NCBI GenBank assembly: GCA_947176065.1
Contig: CAMWPB010000034.1
Location: 1-49,807 of the forward strand
Length of the DNA stretch: 49,807 bases
Origin: an uncultured Lachnospiraceae bacterium
Lineage (GTDB): Bacteria > Bacillota > Clostridia > Lachnospirales > Lachnospiraceae
Direction: 5' to 3'
Made by a program: the position numbers and the translations under genes. How positions within the stretch are numbered: the stretch's first letter is position 1; each line of letters begins with the position of its first letter. Shown one piece after another: positions 26,126 through 35,273 of this stretch. The notes under the pieces are model-generated. The model made no database searches. It was given only the letters and a program-made list of their open reading frames with translations, and had not been told where the DNA came from.

Positions 26126-28273
26126 TTATTCACTTTCCCCTGAATATGCCGTGGCCTCCGCCACAAATTCCGGCACCTGCTCCGCATAGAAAGAATACGT
26201 GAAATAATAGCTGTCTCTTTCATACGGATAAGCCGAATCCCTCTTAAACACGACCTGTACAGAATAATTGTCATCCAAATCCTTGTAGCGGCCCCAAGGC
26301 GCGTCTACCCAGTTGTTGTAAATATGGGGCAGGATCTGCGCGATCTGCTGCTCCTCATAAAACGTTTCGGAAACGGTATAATCCGTATATCCCACATCCC
26401 ACGTTGCCGGATATGCAACAGCCCTTGGCTCAATCCCGTAATCTACTGCATTTTCCAGCTCCGTCAGCTCATTGTGATAGCAGGTCACCGTAACCGACTC
26501 GATATCCGCCGCGTCAAGCTCCATCGGATAGTAAGCCTCCAGCTTTTCCAGCGCCGCAATCGTGTTTGCAAAGCTTTCATACACAAACCACTGTCTCTGA
26601 TTATAGTTCATATACTCAAAACTGAGGATGCCGCAGGGACGGTTATGGCGCACAAGCGTAAAGTCAAACTGCTCCATATCCTTAATCCACGCCTCTTTGA
26701 GCTGTCCTGCCTCCTCCACTGGAATCACCGTCTTTGCCGCGCCGTTGGAGTAGGTAACCCGTGTCACATCCGCATATGAGGTTTCCTCCGTAATCCCCTG
26801 AAACACACCTTTCTTAAATGCATCCGTGCAGAAGATCCGGTTGAAAAGCGCCTCCGTGTCAGGATCGTCATAATCCACCCGTATGGATCTGGCCGCCTGT
26901 CTGCCGGATTTCAAACGGTACAGGATCTGCACAGAACGGCCGTCTCCCATATTCTCCGGGTCAGCTCCCTCTGCGGCTTTTGCCAGCGCCAGAACAGGCT
27001 CCGTGTCCGTCAGAAACATGTTTTCTTTTTCAAACTGACTTTTATCCATATACTGACGGTTCTCATCCCAATAGCTATCATAGTACCCGTCTGCTGAAAT
27101 TGCAATACTCTCCACCTTATTTTGCGCCGGTATGTAACTGTCATACCCGAAAACATCCCATTTAAAGACACTAAATATTGCCAAAATACCGGCCAGCGCA
27201 ATGCCGCTTGAAGGCAGATGCTTAAAGAGACTCCTGATATCGAAATCGAAAAGCACTTCCGCCGCCGTGCAGAAAATCATTCCGCCCGCCATCATCCCTG
27301 CCACCTGCAGCATTTCATTCTGATAGGAGGTGTCGTACACCAGACCGCCCGCCATAAAGGCAACGGGAATCGCCACCGCCACTTTAAGTACAGGCTCCAT
27401 AACGGGGAACGCCATCGCACGGCCCGCCGCCTCGGAGGGTCTTTTTCTGTAAGCGAAGTAGGAAAGCCCCAAAAGCACTGCGGCAATCAGAATCCATTTT
27501 CCAACGATGGGCATGGCAATGGCGGCCGCTGCCGCCGCATCCCGGGCATTCTTAATGCTCCAGATATTGAGCGTGCAGTCATAGATCACCGACAGCTTCG
27601 GTTCCGTACTGATATAGTATTCGGAATACGTATCAAAAAAGATCCTGCTCAGGCGGCCAATCTGGTTCTGCAGGTAGTATTCATACAGCACAAAAGTCAA
27701 AAACACACAGATCGTCACAAAGCGGTTCCCCGTCAGCATCACCGCCAGAATCATCATGTGGTAGAAAGCCAAAAACAGAAACAGATTCCACACAAAGGCG
27801 AGTCCCGCATTCGCCAGCACATCCGCATTCACCGCCCGCTGGGACAGCGCAATGACCGTCCCCAGAATCATGCCGGACAGATTGGCCACAAGGTAAATAA
27901 ATATGCCATTTATGTAAACCACCGCAAACCGCCTGTTTTTCGACACAGGAACGCTGTGGTACATATCCACCTTTTTCCTGTCATACAGGTAGGAGAAGCC
28001 CTGCATGCCGATAATGGCCGCCAATATGAAGATAATCCCGTACAGATTGTCGGAAAATCCCAGCGCATCCCGCGCCGCCCGACACATCCCCTCATGAAAG
28101 CCCTCCAAAGTTTTGAAACCGCCCTCCGCATAAGTTCCTTTGATCCGGCTCAGATAAATCATCATCATGCCGCCGTATACGAGAAGCTGGGACAGCACCG
28201 CCACGATCCAGACCCATATCCTCCGTTTATGATTTTCCCTGCTGCTAGCCCAGAATGAGTTTTTTGATGTCAT
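26126..28273 (-). CDS. Large ABC-2-like permease of the ytr-type transporter
   Basis: The ~715-residue protein has six or more hydrophobic segments in its N-terminal half (RIWVWIVAVLSQLLVYGGMMMIYL; NGIFIYLVANLSGMILGTVIAL; WNLFLFLAFYHMMILAVML). A large, mostly soluble C-terminal region from ~380 is rich in Tyr, Asp and Glu. I recognise it only as an ABC-2-like permease encoded beside a GntR-linked ATPase; one long protein may replace the two shorter permeases YtrC/YtrD. ATG 28273 is preferred (GGAGG 9 bases upstream) over 28294. Its start lies inside the end of the ATPase gene (29-bp overlap). Confidence 0.82.
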   Translation of the reverse strand: MTSKNSFWASSRENHKRRIWVWIVAVLSQLLVYGGMMMIYLSRIKGTYAEGGFKTLEGFHEGMCRAARDALGFSDNLYGIIFILAAIIGMQGFSYLYDRKKVDMYHSVPVSKNRRFAVVYINGIFIYLVANLSGMILGTVIALSQRAVNADVLANAGLAFVWNLFLFLAFYHMMILAVMLTGNRFVTICVFLTFVLYEYYLQNQIGRLSRIFFDTYSEYYISTEPKLSVIYDCTLNIWSIKNARDAAAAAAIAMPIVGKWILIAAVLLGLSYFAYRKRPSEAAGRAMAFPVMEPVLKVAVAIPVAFMAGGLVYDTSYQNEMLQVAGMMAGGMIFCTAAEVLFDFDIRSLFKHLPSSGIALAGILAIFSVFKWDVFGYDSYIPAQNKVESIAISADGYYDSYWDENRQYMDKSQFEKENMFLTDTEPVLALAKAAEGADPENMGDGRSVQILYRLKSGRQAARSIRVDYDDPDTEALFNRIFCTDAFKKGVFQGITEETSYADVTRVTYSNGAAKTVIPVEEAGQLKEAWIKDMEQFDFTLVRHNRPCGILSFEYMNYNQRQWFVYESFANTIAALEKLEAYYPMELDAADIESVTVTCYHNELTELENAVDYGIEPRAVAYPATWDVGYTDYTVSETFYEEQQIAQILPHIYNNWVDAPWGRYKDLDDNYSVQVVFKRDSAYPYERDSYYFTYSFYAEQVPEFVAEATAYSGESE

Positions 28274-29150
28274 AGCCAACCACCTCCGTTTCACTGATAA
28301 ATATTTCCTCCAGGGACAGCGGAAGCACCTCGTAAAAGACCGTGTCCACCGTGGCGAAACGCGCCTCCACTTCCTCTCTTGTACTGCGCACCGTAATGGT
28401 GCAGAGCGATCCTCTCTGTTCTTTCTTTAATACTTCCAGCCCGTTTAACGCCTTCAGTTCATCCTCCACGGCGCCAAACACGCACTGCACCTTCTGGATA
28501 TTGCACTTCATATCCTCCAGATCCTTGGACAGCAGAACGCCTCCCTTATGTAACAGCCCCACATGATCGCAGATATCCTCCAGCTCCCGCAGATTATGGG
28601 AGGCAATCACGGGCGTCAGTCCCCGCTCCTCCATCTCCTTCGCAAAGATGGACTTGATGCCCTGCCGCATCACCGGGTCAAGCCCGTCGAACGTCTCGTC
28701 GCAGAGAATGTATTTCGTGTTGGCGCATATTCCCAGAAGCAGGGCGAGCTGTTTCTTCATCCCCTTGGAAAAGGTGCCGATCTTCCGCCTTTTGTCCAGA
28801 TTAAATTTCTCCAGATACCGGTAAAACTCCTCCCTGTCAAATGCCTCATAAACACCGCTGTAATACCGCTCCATCGCCATGGCGTTGGCATTGGCAAAAA
28901 AGTACGGCTCATCCGCGATAAAAAACAGCCTCTTCTTCGCCTCCACATTGTCGTACACCGGCATATTATCCACCGCCACCGTTCCCTCGTCAGGCTTGAT
29001 CACACCCGCTATCATGCGAAGCACCGTGCTCTTTCCCGCGCCGTTGGTGCCAATCAGGCCAAAAACCGTCTTTTCCCTGATTTCCACACTGACTTCATCG
29101 ACGGCTCTTATTTTTTCAAACTGCTTCGTCAGATTATGTATCTCAATCAT
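28245..29150 (-). CDS. ABC transporter ATPase, YtrB-like
   Basis: The ~301-residue ATPase (MIEIHNLTKQFEKIRAVDEV...) has Walker A GLIGTNGAGKSTVLRM, signature FSKGMKKQLALLLG, Walker B KYILCDETFDGLDP and H-loop VIASHNL. The FSKGM signature and a ~90-residue C-terminal extension are typical of ABC-2 export ATPases paired with GntR regulators. ATG 29150 has GGAGG 5 bases upstream; the in-frame ATG at 29189 would overlap the regulator gene. It pairs with the large permease downstream. Confidence 0.93.
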   Translation of the reverse strand: MIEIHNLTKQFEKIRAVDEVSVEIREKTVFGLIGTNGAGKSTVLRMIAGVIKPDEGTVAVDNMPVYDNVEAKKRLFFIADEPYFFANANAMAMERYYSGVYEAFDREEFYRYLEKFNLDKRRKIGTFSKGMKKQLALLLGICANTKYILCDETFDGLDPVMRQGIKSIFAKEMEERGLTPVIASHNLRELEDICDHVGLLHKGGVLLSKDLEDMKCNIQKVQCVFGAVEDELKALNGLEVLKKEQRGSLCTITVRSTREEVEARFATVDTVFYEVLPLSLEEIFISETEVVGYDIKKLILG

Positions 29151-29185
29151 AATTCCCTCCTCGCCGGTCATCAGATCTATATCCT

Positions 29186-29545
29186 TCACACCTGCAGATT
29201 CTCAATCTCAATAACAATCTCCATCTTCGTCATGCCGATCTCAAGCACCTCTTTCACCAGCTTTAAGATCTGATCCAGATATTCCTTTTTGCGCTGCTCT
29301 ACTAAACTGCTGTCTCCGAGCACAAAGCTGCCCCTTCCCTTGACGGTATAGATAAAGCCCTGCCGCTCCAGCTCCGCATACGCCTTCTGAATGGTGTTGG
29401 GATTGATCGACAGCTCCATCGCCAGATTACGGACCGACGGCATCTGTTCATCCGGCTGCATGGCGCCCTTCAAAATCAGAGCCTTAAAGCGTTCCACGAC
29501 CTGTTCATAGATCGGGCGGGTATCCTTATAGTCTATGATGATCAT
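29186..29545 (-). CDS. GntR family (YtrA subfamily) transcriptional regulator
   Basis: The 119-residue protein (MIIIDYKDTRPIYEQVVERF) has a GntR winged helix (PSVRNLAMELSINPNTIQKAYAELERQGFIYTVKGRGSFV) and only a short helical tail, as in the YtrA subfamily, which represses ABC transporter operons and itself. ATG 29545 has AAGGGAG 5 bases upstream; the longer frame from 29635 crosses the promoter and is not real. It is the first gene of the operon and lies directly behind an operator dyad that matches the autoregulated GntR arrangement. Confidence 0.94.
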   Translation of the reverse strand: MIIIDYKDTRPIYEQVVERFKALILKGAMQPDEQMPSVRNLAMELSINPNTIQKAYAELERQGFIYTVKGRGSFVLGDSSLVEQRKKEYLDQILKLVKEVLEIGMTKMEIVIEIENLQV

Positions 29546-29578
29546 AATGTCTCCCTTCTTTGAATTATTCCCGCATAT

Positions 29579-29607
29579 TAAGTGTACTATTAGTGATGGT
29601 ACACTTA
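29579..29607 (-). promoter_or_regulatory. Operator dyad of the GntR-ABC operon
   Basis: TAAGTGTAC (29579-29587) and GTACACTTA (29599-29607) are perfect 9-bp complements 11 bp apart. The dyad covers the region from the -10 hexamer through the expected start site and ends 33 bp before the GntR start codon, the expected place for autorepression. Confidence 0.8.
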
Positions 29608-29635
29608 GTATACGACAGTTTCCGGACGCTGTCAA
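29607..29635 (-). promoter_or_regulatory. SigA promoter of the GntR-ABC operon
   Basis: On the minus strand TTGACA (29635-29630), 17 bp, TATACT (29612-29607): a near-consensus housekeeping promoter overlapping the operator by one base. Confidence 0.85.
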
Positions 29636-29675
29636 TACGCGGGATCAGACTGCTCCGCATTTTCCGCCTGCACAG

Positions 29676-29706
29676 AAAAAGAGCCATACACCAATGTGTA
29701 CAGCCC
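29676..29706 (-). terminator. Rho-independent terminator of the hybrid kinase gene
   Basis: Minus-strand stem GGGCTGTACAC/GTGTATGGCTC (11 pairs including G-U), loop ATTG, then TTTTT. It lies 25 bp after the kinase stop and separates it from the GntR operon promoter. Confidence 0.8.
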
Positions 29707-29730
29707 TTATACTTTCTGTTTTTACAGTTC

Positions 29731-32682
29731 CTAAGGATGCAGATACTGCCGCAGCACGCTCATAAGCAGTTCCACATCAATCGGCTTCGCAAGATGGGCG
29801 TTCATACCGCTTTTCAGCGCCGCCTCCTTGTCATCCTCCATGGCGTTGGCTGTCATGGCAATGATAGGCATCGTCGTCACATCCTTGCGCCGCATGGCCC
29901 GGATTTCTTTCGTGGCCTCATATCCGTTCATAACCGGCATCTGCACATCCATCAGTATGGCATCATAGTAGCCTTCCTCCGCTTTTTCCATCATCGTGAC
30001 CGCATCGGTTCCGTCCGGCGCCGTCTCGACCATGAATCCGGCCTCCTCCAGAATCACCTGCGCAATCTCGCGGTTCAACTCGTTATCCTCCACCAGAAGC
30101 AGTCTCTTGCCGCTGTAATCGGCCTCCATCCATGCAGGGCCGGATTCCGCCGTCTCTGTACGCTCAATGCGATTGGCCGCCAGCAGAACCGACTTTAAGT
30201 CGGACATAAACAGCGGTTTCGCACAGAATGCGGTAACACCGGCTTTTTTCGCCTCCTCCTCGATATCCTCCCACTCGTAAGCAGTGAGGATAATAATGGG
30301 CGCTTCCTCCCCCACAACGCTCCGGATTTTCTTAACGGTTTCCATCCCGCTCATTTCCGGCATCTGCCAGTCGATGATATATGTATGGTACGGATCTCCC
30401 TCCTCGCAGGCGGACTGTGCATGGTACACTGCCTCCCTGCCGGATGTGGTCCACTCGGCGCGCATACCAATGGTTTTTAACATCCTGCTTACACTGTCAC
30501 AGACATTGAAGTCGTCATCCACCACCAGAGAACGCAGTCCCTCCAGTTCCCTGATCTCTTCCTCCCTTATTTTCAGATCCTGAAGCTGCAGCGGAATCTT
30601 AACCGTAAAGGTGCTCCCTTTACCCTGCTCACTCTCCACGGTAATCTCTCCGCCCATCAGATCAATGATACTCTTTGTGATGGCCATGCCGAGCCCGGCT
30701 CCCTGTATACCGCTCCTTGTGGCCGTAGACTCCCGCTCAAAAGGCTCGAAAATATGCTCCACAAACTCCTGCGACATACCGATTCCGTTGTCCCTGACAC
30801 TGAAAATATAATCGCCCCATCCGGGTTTCCCGGCAGCGTGCTGCGTAATGCGGCAGCTCACCATTCCGCCCGCCGGCGTGTACTTGACGGCATTGCCCAT
30901 CAGGTTGATAAAAATCTGGCTCAGCTTCAGCGGGTCCGCAATCACATCCTCATTGACTACCTCAAAGGTGTCGATAAACAGCTCCATCTGCTTTGCCTTC
31001 ACCTGCGGCTGGATAATGTTCACCAGATTGTGCATCAGCTCGGAAATATTGCACTCCTGATTATGGATCTGCAGTTTCCCGCTCTCAATGCGGCTCATAT
31101 CCAGAATATCGTTGATCAGCCCCAGCAGATGATTGCTGGAGGAGAGTATTTTCTGCAGACAGTCCTTCACCTGTTCCGGGCGCTCCATATGGCTTGACGC
31201 GATTGTCGCAAATCCGATAATCGCATTCATGGGCGTTCGGATATCATGGCTCATGTTGGAGAGGAAGGTAGTCTTCGCCTGATTGGCATGCTGCGCCTGC
31301 ATCAATGCATCCTGTAACGCTTTTGTCTGCTCCCGCTGTTTATATACCTGCTCCGTGACATTCTGCCGGACATATAAAACCCTGACCGGCTTTCCGTCCC
31401 GCCGCTCCAGACACACGCCGATCAGATGCTCCCACTCCTCTTTCCCACGGCGGGTAACATGGCACTCATGAATGACATATTCCTTATCCGCAAGACTTTC
31501 CCTGATCGATTCAATCCGGCCGAACTGCCGGAACGCCTCCTTCGCCTCCTCGCCGATCAAATCTTCAGCGTGAAGTTTTATGAGATCACTGTATACGCCC
31601 TCCATCGGAATGCTTGTATTCAGGGGACCTTCCCCCGTCAGATAGGCGTAGCTGTCTTTTTCCATATCCGCAATGAAATAGCGGGACGCAAAAAGAATAT
31701 TTACGCCGCGGAGCACGTCGCCCTTTATCCTATTCTCGGCTTCCAGCTCCTTCCGCCGCCCCGCCGCGCGCACAATCAGATAAACGACATAAATTACAAA
31801 CAGGACAAGCAGACAGATTTCCAGTAGCACGCCCGCCATATTGGCCCTGTTAACCATGGACTGCGTGACATTTTTCGGAAACGCCTGCACAAGCACATAA
31901 TCATACCCCGGCAGATGCATAACGCAGAGATTGTCCGTCTTACAGCCGTCCGCACACAGAAGCGCGGTATCCGTGCCATTCACGAACGCTTCCTGCGCCG
32001 CCGCGGCAGTCCCTTCGTCGATCACCCCCGCTTCCGACAAAGAAGTAAACAGATGATCCCCGTAGGTCCCGCTGCCAGAATTGGCGACCACCATGCCATC
32101 CCGCGTACACAGAAACACATCGGCAGGCTCGCCAAAGTAATTGGCGGACAGCATATCCCGCAGATAATCCTCCGCAAAATACAGCCCGAGAAACATGCCT
32201 GCGATCTCCTGATCACTGTATATGGGCGCATAAAACACCATCATGGGCTTCCCTGTAATTCTGGACTCCGCCACCGTCTCAAGACCGCTCTCGCCCCGCA
32301 TTCCCCGGGCAAAGTAATCTCTGTCAGAGCTGTCGTTGGTGGCCCCGTCAGACGTCAGGTTGACACCGTCCTTATTGGTAAACCGGACGGCGTCAAAGGT
32401 CGTATTTTCCTCCAGCTCCTTCAGCATGCGGGTATCAATTTTCCGGGTGCCCCCGCTTGTACCGACCAGATAGGCGCTATTTTCAATCCGCTGCAGCGCA
32501 TTGTCAAATTCGCTTTCGATCCGTTCCACCGTCTGTCTGGCGGAATCCTCCGCATAGACCCTGTTCTGTTCCTGTATCCGGTTCCTGTTCAGCGTTGTAT
32601 AGATAAAAAACAATACCAGTACAACAATCAAAAACAGAAACGCATAGACAACCGGCTGCCATGTTCTTCTCTGCTGCTTCAT
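29731..32682 (-). CDS. Hybrid sensor histidine kinase with two receiver domains
   Basis: The 983-residue protein has TM1 (~11-29), a ~250-residue extracytoplasmic dCache-like sensor (contains DGVNLTSDGATNDSSDRDYFARG and PMMVFYAPIY), TM2 (~283-304) and a PAS-like segment (~330-450). HisKA follows with phospho-His 479 in SNMSHDIRTPMNA, then HATPase_c (N box NLMGNAVKYT; DNGIGM; GAGLGMAI), REC1 (Asp 771 in DWQMPEMSG) and REC2 (Asp 912 in DVQMPVMNG). No Hpt domain and no adjacent response regulator are visible, so the output partner is elsewhere. AGGAG lies 9 bases before ATG 32682. It is 34 bp behind gpmI with no terminator seen, so the two may be co-transcribed. Confidence 0.94.
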   Translation of the reverse strand: MKQQRRTWQPVVYAFLFLIVVLVLFFIYTTLNRNRIQEQNRVYAEDSARQTVERIESEFDNALQRIENSAYLVGTSGGTRKIDTRMLKELEENTTFDAVRFTNKDGVNLTSDGATNDSSDRDYFARGMRGESGLETVAESRITGKPMMVFYAPIYSDQEIAGMFLGLYFAEDYLRDMLSANYFGEPADVFLCTRDGMVVANSGSGTYGDHLFTSLSEAGVIDEGTAAAAQEAFVNGTDTALLCADGCKTDNLCVMHLPGYDYVLVQAFPKNVTQSMVNRANMAGVLLEICLLVLFVIYVVYLIVRAAGRRKELEAENRIKGDVLRGVNILFASRYFIADMEKDSYAYLTGEGPLNTSIPMEGVYSDLIKLHAEDLIGEEAKEAFRQFGRIESIRESLADKEYVIHECHVTRRGKEEWEHLIGVCLERRDGKPVRVLYVRQNVTEQVYKQREQTKALQDALMQAQHANQAKTTFLSNMSHDIRTPMNAIIGFATIASSHMERPEQVKDCLQKILSSSNHLLGLINDILDMSRIESGKLQIHNQECNISELMHNLVNIIQPQVKAKQMELFIDTFEVVNEDVIADPLKLSQIFINLMGNAVKYTPAGGMVSCRITQHAAGKPGWGDYIFSVRDNGIGMSQEFVEHIFEPFERESTATRSGIQGAGLGMAITKSIIDLMGGEITVESEQGKGSTFTVKIPLQLQDLKIREEEIRELEGLRSLVVDDDFNVCDSVSRMLKTIGMRAEWTTSGREAVYHAQSACEEGDPYHTYIIDWQMPEMSGMETVKKIRSVVGEEAPIIILTAYEWEDIEEEAKKAGVTAFCAKPLFMSDLKSVLLAANRIERTETAESGPAWMEADYSGKRLLLVEDNELNREIAQVILEEAGFMVETAPDGTDAVTMMEKAEEGYYDAILMDVQMPVMNGYEATKEIRAMRRKDVTTMPIIAMTANAMEDDKEAALKSGMNAHLAKPIDVELLMSVLRQYLHP

Positions 32683-32716
32683 CCGCTCCGGCTCCTCTCC
32701 CCCATTTAACAGGCAG

Positions 32717-34261
32717 CTATTTTACCAGAAGCGATTTTCCCGTCATCTCCGCAGGCTGCTCCATGCCCATCAGCTCAATGAGTGTGGGAACGATATCCGC
32801 AAGGCATCCGCCCTCGCGCAGCCTGTACCCGGGATCGGCATTGACCAGAATGAAGGGAACCGGGTTTGTGGTGTGCGCCGTGAAGGGCGCTCCCGTCTCC
32901 TCGTCGATCAGCTGTTCCGCATTGCCGTGGTCTGCGCAGATGAACAGCACGCCGTCCACCTCTTTGACAGCCGAAACCGCTTTGCCCACACACTCGTCCA
33001 CAGCCTCCACAGCCTTGATGGCCGCCTCCTGCACGCCGGTGTGGCCCACCATGTCGGGATTCGCGAAATTGATGATGACCACGTCGTAGTCGCCGGACTT
33101 AATCGCTTCCACCAGCTTATCGCACACCTCGTAGGCGCTCATCTGAGGCTTCAGGTCATAGGTCGCCACATCCTTGGGGGAATTGACCAGAATACGGGTC
33201 TCTCCCTCATTTGGCTCCTCCACGCCGCCGTTGAAGAAGAACGTCACATGGGCGTACTTCTCTGTCTCCGCAATTCTGGCCTGCTTCATGCCGTTCGCCG
33301 CAAGCCATTCTCCGAAGGTGTTGGTGACGGAAATCTTGTGGAACGCCACTTCCTTGTTGGGAATGGTGGGATCATAATCCGAGAAACATACATAAGTCAG
33401 ATCCAGTCTCTTCTCTCTGGCAAAGCCCTTGAAATCATCGTCGCAGAAGCTTCTGGTGATCTCTCTGGCTCTGTCCGGGCGGAAATTAAAGAAGATCACG
33501 GAATCCCCGTCTCCTATCGTCGCTACCGGGGCGCCGTCCTTCATCACCACCGTAGGTTTCACAAACTCGTCCGTCTCGTCCCTGTCATAGGAGGCCTGAA
33601 TCCCGGCAGGGCCGCTCTCCGCCTCCAGGCCTTCACCTTTTGTAAGCGCCAGATATGCCTTCTCCACTCTGTCGTAGTTGTTGTCACGGTCCATCGCATA
33701 GTAGCGTCCCGTCACGGTAGCCACCTCGCCCACGCCGATCTTTTTCATCTCGGCTTCCAGATCCTCCACATAGCCTTTGCCGCTTGCCGGAGGCGTATCC
33801 CTTCCGTCAAGGAAAGCGTGAACGTAAACCTTGGTCAGTCCGTTTCTCTTAGCCAGCTCCAAAAGGCCGTAGAGATGGGTGTTGTGGCTGTGTACGCCGC
33901 CGTCGGATAAAAGGCCGAACATGTGCAGGGAAGAATCATTCTTCTTACAGTTGTTCACCGCGTCCAGAAGAGCCGGATTTTCAAAGAAAGTGCCGTCCTG
34001 AATCTCTTTGGTAATTCTGGTAAGCTCCTGATACACGATGCGCCCCGCGCCCATGTTCAGATGTCCCACCTCGGAATTACCCATCTGTCCGTCGGGCAGG
34101 CCCACCGCCATACCGCTGGCATTTCCCTTCACAAAAGGACACTCGGCCATCAGCTTATCCATCACCGGCGTCTTCGCCAGTGCAACCGCGTTGCCCTCCG
34201 TCTTCTCGTTGAGGCCGTAGCCGTCCAAAATCATCAATACTGCAGGTTTCTGTCTTCCCAT
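32717..34261 (-). CDS. gpmI: 2,3-bisphosphoglycerate-independent phosphoglycerate mutase
   Basis: The 514-residue protein interconverts 3- and 2-phosphoglycerate using two Mn2+. Motifs are [18 protein letters not shown], the catalytic Ser in [18 protein letters not shown] (about 63), [52 protein letters not shown] and CADHGNAEQ. The length is standard. GGAGA lies about 7 bases before ATG 34261. It is followed by the hybrid kinase gene. Confidence 0.97.
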   Translation of the reverse strand: MGRQKPAVLMILDGYGLNEKTEGNAVALAKTPVMDKLMAECPFVKGNASGMAVGLPDGQMGNSEVGHLNMGAGRIVYQELTRITKEIQDGTFFENPALLDAVNNCKKNDSSLHMFGLLSDGGVHSHNTHLYGLLELAKRNGLTKVYVHAFLDGRDTPPASGKGYVEDLEAEMKKIGVGEVATVTGRYYAMDRDNNYDRVEKAYLALTKGEGLEAESGPAGIQASYDRDETDEFVKPTVVMKDGAPVATIGDGDSVIFFNFRPDRAREITRSFCDDDFKGFAREKRLDLTYVCFSDYDPTIPNKEVAFHKISVTNTFGEWLAANGMKQARIAETEKYAHVTFFFNGGVEEPNEGETRILVNSPKDVATYDLKPQMSAYEVCDKLVEAIKSGDYDVVIINFANPDMVGHTGVQEAAIKAVEAVDECVGKAVSAVKEVDGVLFICADHGNAEQLIDEETGAPFTAHTTNPVPFILVNADPGYRLREGGCLADIVPTLIELMGMEQPAEMTGKSLLVK

Positions 34262-34299
34262 GATCGTTTCTCCTTTTCTGTTTCCTTTATTGCTTTATA

Positions 34300-34491
34300 C
34301 TACTCTTTTATTTTGTCAACCTCTGAAAGATTAACGCCCAGGCTTGTAAGCAATGCCTTTAACGAAATGTAATCATCCTTAAGATCGGCATATGTCTTCA
34401 CCGCATTCTCCTCTTTCGCCAGCTGCATACGCTTTTGCACTTTCTGAAAATCATTCAGCGCCTCTTTTATAATTTCCGCACCATTTGGCAT
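34300..34491 (-). CDS. Small helical protein of unknown function
   Basis: This 63-residue protein (MPNGAEIIKEALNDFQKVQK...) is charged and predicted mostly helical, possibly coiled coil through KVQKRMQLAKEENAVKTYADLKDDYISLKALL. AGGTG lies 5 bases before ATG 34491, which supports it as a real gene. It is 38 bp upstream of gpmI on the same strand. I do not recognise a family. Confidence 0.65.
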   Translation of the reverse strand: MPNGAEIIKEALNDFQKVQKRMQLAKEENAVKTYADLKDDYISLKALLTSLGVNLSEVDKIKE

Positions 34492-34639
34492 ATAATCACC
34501 TGCTTTCTCTCTGTAATCTCTCCCGCCTGCTACAGCTTTATTATATCCGTTTTATGGAAAAGTGTAAAGCCGTTCCATAAACTGTAGCCGCGTGACAATA
34601 ACACACTTCTTCGGACTTTGGCGCGGGTGTAAAAAGTGA

Positions 34640-34669
34640 TTGGTACCATACCGTTTCCTGTGATAAAAT
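34640..34669 (+). promoter_or_regulatory. SigA-type promoter abutting the YgjP-like gene
   Basis: TTGGTA (34640-34645), 18 bp, TAAAAT (34664-34669) with an extended-10 TG. The -10 ends 7 bases before ATG 34677, so transcription would start at or near the start codon. No other promoter is obvious in the gap. Confidence 0.5.
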
Positions 34670-34676
34670 CATATCT

Positions 34677-35273
34677 ATGGAATACATACACCGCATTAAA
34701 TACCAAAGCAAACTATATGAACTCCCCTGCGAGGTGGTCTACAGCGCCCGTAAAACCTGCGCCGTCAGCATCTCCGCGGAGGGGGAAATCACCCTGCGGC
34801 TGCCCTTGGGCACCTCCGAGGCACAGATCCGCCGTCTTCTGTCAGACAAGCAGCACTGGATTATCACCCACTATCTGGAGGCCGTAAAACGCCGTGAAAG
34901 CCGTCCCGAATCTGACCTGACGGACGCCCAGCGCGCAGCCCTTGAAAAACGTTACATTGCGGCTGCAAAGGAATATTTCCCGAAGCGGGCCGCCTATTTT
35001 CTCCCGCTCACGGGCGGAAGTTTCCAGCGCATCACCATCCGCGACCAGAAGACCCGCTGGGGGAGCTGCAGCGCAAGAGGCACCCTCTCCTTCAACTGGC
35101 GGCTTATGCTGGCCCCGCCTGCGGTTCTGGACTATGTGGTCGTCCATGAATTATGCCATCTGACCCACATGGATCACTCGAAAGCATTCTGGGCGCTTGT
35201 GGAGAGCGTCTGCCCCGACTACCGCATCCACCGCAAGTGGCTGAAGGAGCACGGCTCCGAATTGGTATTATGA
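34677..35273 (+). CDS. YgjP-type metallopeptidase (M48-like, DUF45)
   Basis: The 198-residue soluble protein has the zinc motif VVVHELCHLTHMDHSKAFWALVE (HExxH with a third ligand downstream) preceded by RITIRDQKTRWGSCSARGTLSFNWRL, the signature of the YgjP/DUF45 family. It is probably a cytoplasmic zinc protease; the substrate is unknown. There is no SD before ATG 34677 and a promoter-like -10 ends 7 bases upstream, so the mRNA may be leaderless. Its stop overlaps the convergent helicase gene by 6 bp. Confidence 0.92.
   Translation: MEYIHRIKYQSKLYELPCEVVYSARKTCAVSISAEGEITLRLPLGTSEAQIRRLLSDKQHWIITHYLEAVKRRESRPESDLTDAQRAALEKRYIAAAKEYFPKRAAYFLPLTGGSFQRITIRDQKTRWGSCSARGTLSFNWRLMLAPPAVLDYVVVHELCHLTHMDHSKAFWALVESVCPDYRIHRKWLKEHGSELVL

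Noticed and set aside
32900..33910. Long plus-strand open frame opposite gpmI
   Set aside because: GpmI on the minus strand has all catalytic motifs and a proper SD; the opposite frame has no recognisable domain or SD.
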